Assembly (NCBI RefSeq): GCF_020085105.1
Contig: NC_058045.1
Location: 23,195,333-23,259,332 of the forward strand
Source: Siniperca chuatsi
Taxonomy: Eukaryota; Chordata; Actinopteri; Centrarchiformes; Sinipercidae
Direction of reading: 5' to 3'
DNA: 64,000 nt
In this document: positions 1 through 13,400 of the stretch, piece by piece
How positions within the stretch are numbered: position 1 is the first letter of the stretch
Layout of the letters: every line of letters starts with the position of its first letter
Translations under genes and position numbers: made by a program
The notes under the pieces: model-generated
Told to the model about the DNA's origin: nothing
Database searches by the model: none
Seen by the model: the letters and a program-made list of their open reading frames with translations, nothing else

Positions 1-852
1 GAGACACTACATTAGGGCATTAAGTTAGGAAGTCACAGCCAGTTGTGGTGTGTTCACACTATTCTTTTTTTGCTGAAAAAGGACGTCCTTATTTTGTGCT
101 GATTAAGAAAAACAGGTCACTCATAATAAGATAATGAGTTATTTCCTGTTTTTCTTCTGGCAATTTCTCTCTTTTCTTTGAGTGATCATAAACTTACTTA
201 ACGTATGTTCCATAGGATCTAGTTTTTTAGTGATTGACATTTAAATGTAAAATTGCCAGCACGTATTTATCTGTCAAACACTAGAATAAAAACCCAGAAG
301 GAGAATGTCGCCTATTTACTGTTTGAGGAATTGTAAATTTGCTGCCAAGTTCCATCTACAGTTGTGGTAGACAGCTCGTTCTGCCAGGGCTGGCAGCGTT
401 TTATGATAATTGTCATACTGAACCAAATACACTGGCAGTCAGACTGAAAGAGAAACTAGAAGCACAATGAAAGTACAATGAATGTTTGGACAAGTGACAA
501 ACTGAGCAGTCTGAAAAACACCCACCCACCAGTGCACTCAAAAAATATCAATGGCTGATCACAGACCTGCAGCTGGCTTGTTCTGCTTTCACACTGTCAA
601 AATGGATGAAGGATTCCGTCTGAGGCCTGAAGAAGAGTTCAAATCAATATTTAACAAAAACATTATCAGTGTCAGATATCAATAAATGACAGGAAATGTA
701 TAGAATTATTGCAGTGGCATATTTGTTATAACTACTCCTAATTGCAGCCACCATTACTTGTAGCCAACAGACAGAAAATAAGCCAACATTTTGATTTTCA
801 AATGTGGCATGTTGTTGTCTTAATAGATGTAACACAGGAAAGTATCCTGTAC

Positions 853-3800
853 CTGAGCTCCACTGATGTGACTCGCTGACTGACGGTCAAACAACTGACC
901 AACGTCAGTGCTCCAGTGGTGGATGTGTTGCTGTGGCTGACACTGAGGAAGAAGAGGATAGGGCTGATTCAAAGAAGAAGGTAATATCACAGTGGTTACT
1001 AATAAAACGATTCCTCCATCAGTTTTACTCCCGACAGCAATTATTTATGTTTCCCATAATGAAACAAAATAAACTGTATTACTCACTCTCACACGCAAAA
1101 CCTATCTAATCTACACTAATCATTTCACGCATGTGTGTATCTAGCATACTTGAGGCTCTGCAGCGACGTCATCTTCGGCAGGACCTTCAGCAGATTCTCG
1201 ACAGCCTCGTTTGTCAATGAGCTGTGAGACAAACTGACACAAACATAAAAGTATATTCATGTCTACCTGTTCGGTCATAATCATGTAGTAATAATATGTG
1301 GATATACAATAATTAAACTTACTCTAACTGCAAATGGAAGCGACACTGGACCAATCTTCTACATACTGTGGTTATATGAGATGGCAGGAGGCTGCTGTTG
1401 TTTATGCTACAGCATGAAAGGCATTTTTTGTGTTTTAATGTAGAAGTAATGACTTGTGATAAACTGTTAGTTAGTTAGAAGCATCTTTATCAGCTTACTG
1501 TACCTGAACATCTTTAGCTGCTGTTTGTCATCACTAAAAAAAGAGCATAGAATTAGCTTAGTAACCAACAAATGAAAATGAAGACAGTGCTATCCAGATG
1601 TGTGGAGGTTTTCACAGATGCAGCTTTTCTACCTTTTGTCAGGGCAGAACTTCAGGATCACCTGCTCTCTGCCTCCATCACTGTGAATCCAACAGGACAC
1701 TGTCAGATAAAGAATCTGTACATTTTAACAGCAGTTTATAGTTAACAAGACCATTGTCTACCCAATCAATTAATTTCTATGGCATATATACTTGTGTTTT
1801 ATAAACAGTCAAAAATGAGCTGTTGAGCAGAATTTGTCAGCTGTTGCAGTTCTAACTGGCAGCGCGCCACGTTGGTGTAACAGGTGCTCACTCTGTTGTT
1901 GCTCTACTAAAATCATTAAATGCCTAAAATGTAAAACAAAAAGTACCCGATGTGAATTTGTGTTAAGTTGTTATGGGAGCACAAAGCACCAGCTAGCATC
2001 GCCACTCCTTCCATGCTGATCCCATTGTTACTGGCACTGAAAAACACACACAAAAAACAATGAGCCAGGGAGAAGGACATAATTTAGCTCTAAATAAGCC
2101 ATTTATACTGACTAATGCCCCGGGGTAGACGTAGTAGCTGCCAGCGTTAAACATGTTATATTTGGAACCTGTTTGATGAGAAAATAATGGTCCTGCTTTT
2201 ACCAACGAACCAAGATTAAATCAGCTCTGTCTAACAAGAAACAGAGTCCCATCTTTCCTTTAAAACACTTCCTCCTATATCAAGAAAGAAGCCATGACAC
2301 AAAATTCTGCTGCCAGGGTCACTTAGTCTTATTAAATGCACATCATACAACCTTGTATTGGGGGTTTGCTACAAAAGATCATTTTATTATTTTTTTTATT
2401 GTTTTGAACGTATCTTTTGTCATCATTTTGTGTGTGAGTCTTACTTGATCTCCTGGATGCTACCCAGATGAGGCAGGATATCCAACAGTTTCCTCAGACC
2501 TTTGTTGCCTAAACAGTTACTGGACATGCTGACAGACAAGAAGGCGGGGTTAAAATAATGAGACAAGAAAGAGTACAACATGGGTAGCTGCCAAAATAAA
2601 AGAAGAAACTTAAAGAAAGAAATTAAAGTAAACTGATTATTAAACTTATTAAATTATTAAATTTAAACACGGTGCAAAACGTACAGTACAGGTACAGTAT
2701 ATCTATGGTGCAGATTGTATTTCTGAGTTACTGTTACAGGTTGGTAAATGCTTGGTTTTTAATGATGTTTTTGTGTATCTTACTCCAGCAAAGTGAGATC
2801 AGAGGAGGTTCCCAAACTCCTCCACAATTTCTCCAGATCAGCAGGCAGCAGACCACAGCAGCTGAGACTGACAGAGACAACAGCTCTATGATTACCATCG
2901 ATGATTACCATCATCATCACCAGTAATACCAATATTCAGTAATAAAAAGTTATGAAATAAAGCCCCCCTCCACTCAAAAAAGTGTTTTGTTTATTGTCGC
3001 TTCACTTCGAGCTTCACTGTGCAGAATGATGGATGTGCAGAGTTTGTCACTAGAAGGCTTTTTTCACATTCATCTGTTTAAGACGGAAAGTTTCTCTGAA
3101 CTTAACTTAAATCTCAGTTTAACACCTTCATGTACACATCACATCTAGTTTTGGAGCCAGTCGTGGTCCAGTATGCAACTGACACAAGTGTGATGAGGAA
3201 GCTTGAGGAAACCTCCACTGCACACACACTGAGAATGGACATCTTGTGTCTAGTAATGAATGAAATATTTGCATTTTAACTCTGAATTTTTCAATAACGA
3301 AGAAGGAGTAGATGTAAAAAAGAGTATTTTTATGTCTGAAGGGGATCATTTTTATTAACTACATCACTGCCATCTCTCTTAAGTGTAGACATACTTGAAT
3401 TACAAACAACCCTGAACAATCCTTCCCTCTGAAGAAATAAAACAGCTTTTTCTTCCTGATATTGCATCGGTTAACACTTTTAACTGATCGCTCTCTCTCT
3501 ACATTAAATCCCTGCCCAAATTCATGTTGCAACAGGATGCTCTCAAAATGCTGTTTCATCATAAGCTGTGACAATAACGTAATACATACCAGAGCGTTTT
3601 AGATATTTCATTTGTAGGTTTTTCTCTCCCTCCAGAAAACACTACAGACACCTGCACAGGACTCTGTAGTCTGAAACATGAAGAAAAATACAGTTACATA
3701 GCAGTGGTGACACCTCTATTTAAAAATTAAATTAAGTAATCTATGTGGCTTATTGTTACTAAGTATTTGTGAATGCTCCCAGTGTTTCATAATAAAGCAG

Positions 3801-4384
3801 AATGCAGTAAAATAATGGCAAACTAATACAATTTATTCATGCTGCTGATTGTTTTACACTGTGATGAGTGCTGCAGAAGAATGGCATTATGGTCCTGCCT
3901 GATGTGAGTAACGATAAGTATGCATTTGTTAGTACAGTATGTTTAAAGGTGTACGCATGTGTGCATCTGTGTGTGCATTTATAGTATGCAATGCAGATTA
4001 CAGGTGTGTTTGTACCGGATATGAAGCTCCGTCACAGCGGGACAATCGGAAAGCAGAGCAGTCAGAATCACCAAACCCTCCACTGAAGAGCAGCTGTCAT
4101 TCACACTGAGAAGAGAAGTCAACAAACTGCTGCTGATCAATTCTTACCATAGCAAAATGGCACATTGTATAGCAAAAGTAGTGTAGTAAAAATAAGTCAT
4201 ATGCAGAATACATGTAGCTTTATGTAACTCTTGTTATATAATGTGCTGTATGACGGGTAGTTTGTATGAATCCAGTCTTACATGATCTTTTTGGTGACAT
4301 TGAACTTTGGCAAAAACTGAGTGAGCGTCCTCAGAGTTTCCACATCCCACTGGCCTCCAGACAGACTAGGGTAAACACACATAC

Positions 4385-4463
<79 letters not shown>

Positions 4464-7400
4464 CCTATTTTTTCACACTTCATTAGCAGTTGATTTGAGT
4501 AAATATGTACTATCAGTGGAAGTAGTGATGACTGTTTGATGCTCTGGTGACAGAAAAGGAAGTGATGGCTCTTCTACCAACTGCTTACAATGAATGCTTG
4601 CAGTGTGAAGCCTTTTTCAGTTTTAAAGATTAGGAGTGTTTAGTTAACCCAGGACAGAGGATAAAACAAGTCAGTAAGTACACAGTACTGCATTATTCTG
4701 TTTCGGTTTGTTGTCTGATTGGTAGGGGGTTCTATAAATTTGAAGAGGTGTTTTTAGGGTAACTCACTCCAGGACAGACAAGGCAGGGCAACGTGCCAGT
4801 GACTCTGCAAGTTTTTGCATCTCAGACTTGCTCCATTTCTGGTTCAACAAGCTGCAGAACAAATAGTACCACAAGATTAAAATTAAACAATAAAAAAAGT
4901 GCTAAACATCAAAATTGAAAACCATAATTTGACTCAAACTCAAATCAATCGGCACATGAACTAAACTGATTTAATAAGACCCGCAGTAGTTCTGCATTCA
5001 TAGATTCAGAGGCTGTTTCTGGTCAAGATTGTAAAAAAATAAATTAATAAAAAGGTACATGCACCTTGTTAAGAGCCATTTTACTTCAAAGGAGGAGCAA
5101 AGTTCTTTAAGGAAACTGGCTATGCTGGTAAAGATCTAGAAAGTGGTTAACATTTGATAAGAGTGTTATTGTCTAATGTTTTACCTGATTGTTGGTTCAG
5201 ACTTAGTTTTATGGCTGCAGAGGGGAAGACAGAAATAAGACCGAATGTCAGTAGGTGAAGTATTAATTGGATGACAATGTTATTCATAGACACATTGATT
5301 ATTAGTTTGTATTTACTCATTAGCTTTATCTAACCATTAAACTCACCTCTTCAAATCAGGGTTTTGGAAGAATGTTACAGTCACTTCCTTCATCCCACTG
5401 CAAAAAGGAAACAAAATGGAAGGGTCAAATAACAAATATCAGTTTTGTTACAACTGATTGACCTTTACTTAATTCCTTTAAGGTCTATAAAATAAGTTTG
5501 GAAGACTCAAGCTTGCTTGTGATTGAGAAAATATTTTTAATGCAGAAATGCTGACCAAACTAAGGTGAGCAGTCACTAAGATCCCATAATGGAGAGTTTG
5601 TGTGGATGTACTGCATGGCCTCTGCGTTAAATCATGCAAAAATAACATTGCCTGGAACTTCATTGGCACTGTGTATGTGTGTGTGTGTGTGTGTGTGAAT
5701 GTGTGTGGTCATACTTTGCGTGAACATGCTGGATGTTCAAACATGAAGACATTTTCCCGATGAGATAGTCCACCCCTTCCAGAGAGCTGTTGTTTCGACC
5801 CAGCCTGCAAGGTGCACAGACACACATAGAACTCTCACGCTCGGAATCAGCTAAAACTCAACAACATCTCGAGATATTGTGGTTATTTCACAATAGCATC
5901 TCATGTACTTACATTACTGAGACCAGTCTTGGTAGTTTGGTAAAAACATCGGCTATGTGTTTGATCCCTCCGTCTTTCAGATTGTTGTCACTCAGACTGC
6001 AATGGAAAAACAAAAGCTTGGTGTCCAATTTTAGAGCTGCATCCAAAACATTTCACTATTATATTAGGTATGGGGGGTCAGCAGCCATATTTAGCCAGAA
6101 ACACAACAAAAATTCTGATGTAGCAAATATACTTGATTTCAGTGATGTCTGGACAGTTCTGTAGAGCAGAGGCCAAACTAGCTGCTCCTGCAGCAGTCAG
6201 ACTGGCACCACAAAACCTTGAGGAGACAAAGACAGAATCAGCAAAGAACATTTAAACTACACAACTCTGTATATGCTAGATATGAAAAAAGAATACAAGT
6301 AAGAAGTAGAAAAGCAACAATTTGAATCTTACTCTAGTTTTCTCAGTGTTGTAAATTTTGGCAAAATGGAGGACAACTTCTCAGCAAACTTGTCGCCATA
6401 CTTGCGGCTGCGAAAACTGAAGGTACACAAGCAGTGAAAAAGAACATGTATCCTTCACAATGAAACAAGCCATAACTCGGAAACTTTACTGGGCATCTTT
6501 TATAGCAAACCCCAAGCCTTAAAACCCCCCCGGTGAGAATATATGCATACGCAATAAGCATATGGTATAACTGCATGGGAGCTCTGTGTGATACTGACAC
6601 TGGGACTAATTACCCTTGAAACCTTCTGAGGCAAGACCTGCTGCTGATATCGACTGGCTTGTTCCTGTCATTATCCATGATTGCCTTCACATGGAGAGTA
6701 GCCCAAGCACAGTATACAACTTTGCGTGCTGCTGTTTGAGTTCACTGCATTGTCTGTCAAGCTTATGAACAAGTGCGTCAGTTTGTTTTTCAGATAGAGT
6801 CTGTTTGTCAATTTTGCACCTCAGCCTGTGTCCTGGGGGGTGTTCCATCAGCGCAGCTAATGAAATCTGCGCTTAACTGAAAAAGCTCAGTTTGAATTAA
6901 CGTCGACTTTGACTTAAGGCTCAAGCCGTTCCACTAACACAATTCAGCCGTGTCTAGTCAACGTTAACTGAAGCCAGACTCGAACAATCTAGCATTGAGC
7001 GAGCGCACGGAGTACAAAAGCAGCCCAGAACAGTTGATTGTCTGCAAAAAGAAAGGAAGTCGAGAGCGGTGGAACTATATGAGAAAAGGAGTCGTCACCA
7101 AAAAGGACAATACTGCCACAATTAACAAGGCGAGGGAGATGGCTTGGCAAAAAATTGCAGATAGACTAAATGCATAAGTTTTACAAGCCTACTTATTGTT
7201 TTATTTGTATTTGTTAATAAATGAACATTCAGGTCACTAGACACAGTAAGACTGTGGCAATATTATCAGCAGGCTAGATAGTATCAGATGTATGTTTAAA
7301 ATTATGATGTAAGCTAAATTAGTAGAACTGACATAACTACAATGCATTTACTGTTAATTAGCCTAATTCTGTGAGGTGTGTGAAGCCTCTCTGACCTATA

Positions 7401-10400
7401 TTCATTCTTCTCTGTTACATCTCAACAGGAGCCATCTCAATAGCCGAGAAGAATGTGGCAACAAGTGAAACTTCAATACAAAAACATTTTCCAGAGTGGT
7501 ATGTAGCCTATAATAAATATATTTTGTCTTTTATGTGTGTGTATGTCTATGCATATAGTATGTACGTAAGGATGTATGTAGCCTACTATGTGTATATGTA
7601 TGTGTGTATGCTTGTATATACACACATTTCATTATTTACCTCTTGAAACTGTTCCTAATGTTGCTTATGTTTTTAATCTTCTGACCTCAGAAAACACTTT
7701 GTGCTTATTGCTTGAAAAGTGCTCTATAAATAAAATTATTATTGAATGTATTATGTTAAATGTATGTATTAAGATAGTAGCTGTAAATATGTACCATTTT
7801 AGCCACCAAACAAAAAGACGATGAGGAGACTGTCTGCAGTCTCAGATGCCAGAGGTAAGAGTAAGACCAAATGTGAAGAGTTTTGGATGTGTCTACATTT
7901 TACAAATAATGTATAACCATACACCTCGCTGCAGGACATGACCGGAACAACAAGTACATCAGCAAGGAATGAAATGAGTAATACTTCGTATTGCTGTTAC
8001 CAACTACATAATCAGATACTATTTGACACATTTTCTCTTTCACAGGATGTTTGTTCAATTTACAAGTGTCATCTGCTCATTGGCTTTGAAAGCTAGAAAC
8101 AGGACATGGAGTACAAAAAGCTAAAAATTAAGAAGTTGGAGATAAACACACTGGAGAATGATGTAAGTATAAATTTAAATACATCAGAAGGTCCTGGTTT
8201 GGACCATAATTAATGCTTTTGTTTGTTTGTTTTTTTGTCTTCACAGCTTGAACAAAATGAGTGAATGAAATAATAAATTACTTTGACAGACTTTTCTTTC
8301 TTAAATCACACATGTTAAGCTTTCAAATAAAAGGTTTCACTCCAAAATAAAGGTGACCATGAATAAAATGGGGATTGATTGAAATAGCTCTTAGTTTATG
8401 TTTCAGAACACATGACATATGTGATGCGAACGCGAAAAGACACTTGACAGAATTGTCTATTGGGGTTCTGTTTCCACCAGTTGGACATTCTTTGACACAC
8501 AGTCTAAATTAAGCCTGACAGTTAGCCTGCGGTATAAGTTTCCTTGGTTACTGAGCAGGGAATCCTATAAGCCACAGTAATGGAACGGATCTCTCACTTA
8601 AACTAGTGAGACTTATCGAAATAAGCCAGGATTTTCCTTTGAAATTCCTTGATGGAATACCCCTCTGGCCAGTTTCGCTTAAGAAACCTTCTGGCATCAC
8701 TGTTTGTTTTTGTTTGAGTTGATCTCACCTCATGAAGGTCCTATTACGTTAAAATTATATCCCGCAAAGGCATCAGTTGTCATCTTTTTGCCCTTGAGTC
8801 GAGGCTACTGTATGTCTAGTTGTTACAGAAAGGCTCAGCCAACCGCAGGAAACAGAGACTTTAAGTCGGTTTCACAGTATGCGGGACAGGTGGCCAATCA
8901 GCTAAGGAATGTCAAAGGCAAAGCAGCAGCTCTTTCCACATTCACTGACGGTGTTCAACTGCTCTCTCAGCGTCCACAAGCTAAACACATGTTTTCAGAT
9001 TCTTGACAGATCAACGCCGTCCATTTTACCATTCCCATGTGTTACAACTTCACTTCTCAACTCTCGCCGGTCATAAAAATTGTTCCTAGCCTCACATGTT
9101 GTGTTCACCTAGAATTTTGTCTTTTGCACTCACACTTTGCACTCTGATGGTCTCCAATGGAGAGATAGTCCCCCAAAGATGAATATAATATGAAATGTAG
9201 AGCAAATTTAGCTTCTGAAGCTATTTCAAATAACAGATAGAAGTCTAAATGTGGATTTCTCATTTTCGCAAGAAATGCAATTTGATTTAATTCTATAGTT
9301 AGACAAGTGTGTGTGTGTACATTTGTTGATGCTATGTGTTGTTTTGCTTGTGTGAGTATTTGTGTTGACTTACCAGAGGTAGTGAATGTACTGACACCTG
9401 GGCAGGACATCTAAACACTCAAACTCCATTGAGCATGCTCCAAAGTCCAATCCGATGCCATTATCACCTACTGAGTTAACTACAAAAGCCAGAGCATCAA
9501 TATCATTAGGCAATAGCCGGATGTTGCGCAGCTCCAGAGTTGGTCTCGTACCCACAACCTGCTTAGCCAGTTGGTGGTCCTGGCTCTCCTGGACACAGTG
9601 GCAAAGCTCCAATATCTGGGAAGATGTAAGAAGGAAGGATCAGTAAGGAAAGAAACAGAGAGAGGGTAAAATAAAATAAAAAATTTGTGCAGTTAAATTA
9701 TACATCCGTTTATCAGGATTCACTTCAGTTCATATTCTACCTTTGGTCCAGTCAGGGTGTTGCTGTGACACAGCTTTTTTAGCAGTTTCAGAACGAGTGC
9801 TTGTCGTTTTTGGACCCAACTTTGGCCTCCTGTTCCACCAGCTGTCTTGGCTAGTTGAACTAAGGCTGGAGTGCAGTGTGGGGAAGCCAGGCCACATACA
9901 TACAGGTGCAGGGAGTCAGTAAAGACTGTCCTCTGGTCTGACTTGGTCGTCCAGCGAGTTTTCAGACTGAATCTGAGAGAGCAATGAGGAAGAGGATAGT
10001 GCAAAGTCAATATTTCATTTGGATTAAGATTAAGGTACGCACCGACGTTATACTGCTGTGTAGAGGACAGTTCCTGGCCTCTCCAGCCAGATGAGAAGAA
10101 TAACTCACTTGATGTACAGTAGGCACACTGTCCTGCTTTGGCTAATGATCATCACATGACAATGGCAAACTTTGGCATGAGAGAAATATTTATTACTCTA
10201 TTTAATACTCTATTTATTAAGGTACTTTTTAGTTTATAGAAGCAAACCAGTGACTAATTTTACTCAGAAATCTGAGGCGTTAGCCTGTATGTATGGATGT
10301 TGTAGAAGGAGTTTATGGGCGCTTTCACAGCTGTAGTTCGGTTAATTTGGTCCAGACCAAGGGGGAATTGTTGTGTTTTAGTTCTGGTCTGGTTTGTGTT

Positions 10401-13400
10401 CACACTGGCTTTTTACAAACAAACCAAGAGAAATAAACATGATGTTATACAGACTGACAGGTAACTCAGTGATTGGACAGTTTTGGTGATGTCACCCTGC
10501 ATCATCAACACATAATCAGGACCCACATGGGGAAATCAAATTCCAGTGACTGGCAGCCGGTCATGCAGCTCTTTAATGCTTCTGATGTACATATTTATGT
10601 TATCTGGTGTCACAAAGAGTTCACGAAGAAATAACAGATTATAAGCATTATTAGTGTTATTAGACTGCAAATCGACTGCATGTTAAGAATAATGACTAAC
10701 TGGTAGATACAGATACAGTCACACACATTTAGAATAGGATCGTACAAGGACAGCAGACTGCAGTTTTAACTGCTTTTGACTGTCTGATCAATCAGGGAAA
10801 ATCCCCACACTCACGTGCTGACATGTATATGTGTTACCGTGGTTACCAAATATTTACATAAACAGGGTATGACATACAACAAAAGTCTCCAGCCAGAATC
10901 GAACCAGGAACATTTTTGTTATATGGCATGTATTTCAACCACTTGGCCACCTGACTTGCCCAGAATCTCCAACGTTCATTCAACATGTGTATTTACAGGG
11001 CTTTAAACACCCTTTTACATTAAAAAACCCTGATAAGTCAGATAGTCTTGTCGACCTGTGTTTCACATTGGGGTTTATTGTCATTTGAGCACCTAGTTGA
11101 TTAGTAAAGTAGCAGCAACACACTCCCCCTACAAAGAAAATATTAGGAACCCGAAACAACACAGACTGTTGATATAATTTAGAATGTGGCTATACATATA
11201 TATTGATGGGTCGCCTCCTGCTGTGTCATGTCTCACTGTCAGTGCCCTCCCTGCTGAATCCCCCTGATCCCCCACTACAGTGACTGGACAGCATCAGCTT
11301 ATTTCCGGCCTGCTTCTAGGGAGGAAGGTCAGACAAATCTCAGTGTGCTCAACTTTCACGGCTCATCTTGCGTCCATGGCAAGGTTATTCCTGGTATTGA
11401 GTGTGACTCCTCTGAACATTAATGAATTAGGTGAGATTTGGGAATTTAGTTTAGATGAAAGCTCCAAGATTGGATAATACCTGAATAGAATTATTGTTGT
11501 GATTTTTTTATGTTTTATTTCTAAGTACATTTACTCATGAACAAATTTGAGGTACTTGTACTTTACTTGATTATTCTACTTCATACTTCTACTCCACTAT
11601 ATTTCAGACTTTTGACTGTACTACATTTACTTTGACAGCTTTAGTTACTAGTTAATTTGAAAATTAAGATTTTTGCAAACAAAACATATGGAGAGCTTAT
11701 AAAATATGATGCTTTGTTATAAATTAAACTACTGTACAAAACAATATATGCATGCATAGCAACATGATTTTAAAACCAACTACATCAGTAAAATTCTGCT
11801 TTTCCATTACAGTAATGCATAAGTAATAATTATATAATGATATATAAAAAAACATAACAGTTATAGGGGGCATTTTTCTGCATTGAGTATACTTATATAT
11901 ATACTTACATATTTTTTCTGTGTGTAAACTTTTCCTTTCACTAATTTTTTCTTGTAATGGAGATCTAGATTTGGTTACAGGCGTCTATTTTTAGAAAAGA
12001 CCATATAGCACAAATGTGGGTAGACAGGTGTAAACAGATGGAGTTTAATTCTGCTGAACTGTACGTCACTCAGCTGATAATTAGGTCATTCTGTCCACAG
12101 GCAGCAACTAAATACTTAAAGGAAATGCACAGCAATTCTGTAATAATGTTGTATAATATATAAAAAAGAGAGTTGTAGTTAATTGTAATTATAATTGATT
12201 CCTGTTACTGCGACTGCCGTTAAACAGAGCTCACAGTTACGCCTTTAGAAAGGCCACCTGATCGTCAGCTCCATAGAGGAAAACTGCACTCGCCTTGAAA
12301 AATATAACCATGTTCTTCCCTGTTCCATTTGGCATCTCTGAATTCAGTTCCCTACCTCTTCTTGAGCTGCATGTCACTAACATCCTTACTGGTCATGATT
12401 CTGAGTGCAGCCAAAAACTCCTGTATTGTCAGATGAATGAAGCAGTAGGAGTTGACAAGCGTCCCATCCTCCCGTCTGAGCTCCACCTGACAGGAAGTCA
12501 TAGACGAACATGTTATTTATTGTATCACTAACAAGACTAACAGTCTTCAGCTACGCTTGTTAATGTCAAAATTGTCCAGAGGGTGATGTCAGAGTTTATT
12601 TATTTATATATTATTTTGTGAGTATGAAAGTGTTAAGAGATGTCTGTAGCAGTATTACATAGGTATTTTTTGTGTGAGGATGTGCAAGCAGAGAGGTATT
12701 ATATTAAACCACTTGTAAGTTTTTATGATATCGTCACCAAAGTTATTACAATTTATCCTCTGGAGACCATGATTGTCAACTTTGCCATAAAAAAATGAAT
12801 TACAACAATAAATCCTTGTTTGATATCAAAATGAAGGAGAAAGTAGACATTTTCGTTCCAGTTATTCATAAAAAGGTACAAAGGTTCAGCCAGTTCACAT
12901 AATAAATCTCTATCTATTTCTGACAACCAGTCCACGAATCCCCATCAGCAATCAGCAGCTTAACTTCTTCCGCTCCTATCTTGCTGTTCTTACTGTCACC
13001 TAACAGGTATAAGCCTCACCATTTTCTCCTTGTGGGCAAATTGGTTTTAAATATTGCAAAGAGTAAATGCCAACAGTTGCCCCCCCCCCAAAAAAAACAC
13101 AAGAAAGCCTGCACACCCGCAGATATGTCGAGAACATTCACACATACTGTATAACCATGTCTGACCTGTGAGAAGAGCCCTGTCCTGATTGAAAACTCCA
13201 AAACATCCTGAGAAACATCTTCTTCCATGAAGAGGATCTTGCTGCCCTCTAAGCCTTTCCAGGCCAGCTGAGTCAGCTCACACAACTCAGATCGACTCAG
13301 AGTGGTCTGCGGGCACACAGCACTGCACAAAGAGACAGAAAACAAATTCATTCATTTGCATTTGAGCAGAATTGAACTAGCAATAACATTTGCTGCAATG

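Larger units (their letters stand above)
853..6416 (-). other. nlrc5: nlrc5 leucine-rich repeat exons with a 113-residue super-repeat
   Basis: LRR exons: 6416-6333, 6216-6133, 5996-5913 (84 nt each); 5804-5715 (90); 5397-5347 plus 5214-5185 (51+30); 4851-4768, 4365-4282 (84); 4105-4016 (90); 3670-3590 (81); 2867-2784, 2528-2445 (84); 2036-1947 (90); 1680-1633 plus 1533-1504 (48+30); 1233-1150, 936-853 (84). Every exon starts one base into a codon boundary and ends two bases into the next codon, so all are symmetric and interchangeable. The 84- and 90-nt exons encode LRR units such as LSDNNLKDGGIKHIADVF. The 78- to 81-nt members encode a beta-rich insert, for example VTVTFFQNPDLK or VSVVFSGGREK. 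Confidence 0.8.

Noticed and set aside
1633..1699. Longer nlrc5 exon using the acceptor after 1699
   Set aside because: It introduces an in-frame stop. The acceptor just above 1680 restores phase and fits the 48+30 pattern of this exon class.
4266..4493. Open frame of 75 codons with a long Thr-His repeat
   Set aside because: It is translation of the (CA)n microsatellite. The real coding sequence here is the minus-strand nlrc5 exon at 4365-4282.
8704..9006. Open frame of 100 codons in the nlrc5 intron
   Set aside because: No recognised domain, low-information composition, and located just outside the transposon remnant in an intron. Likely chance.
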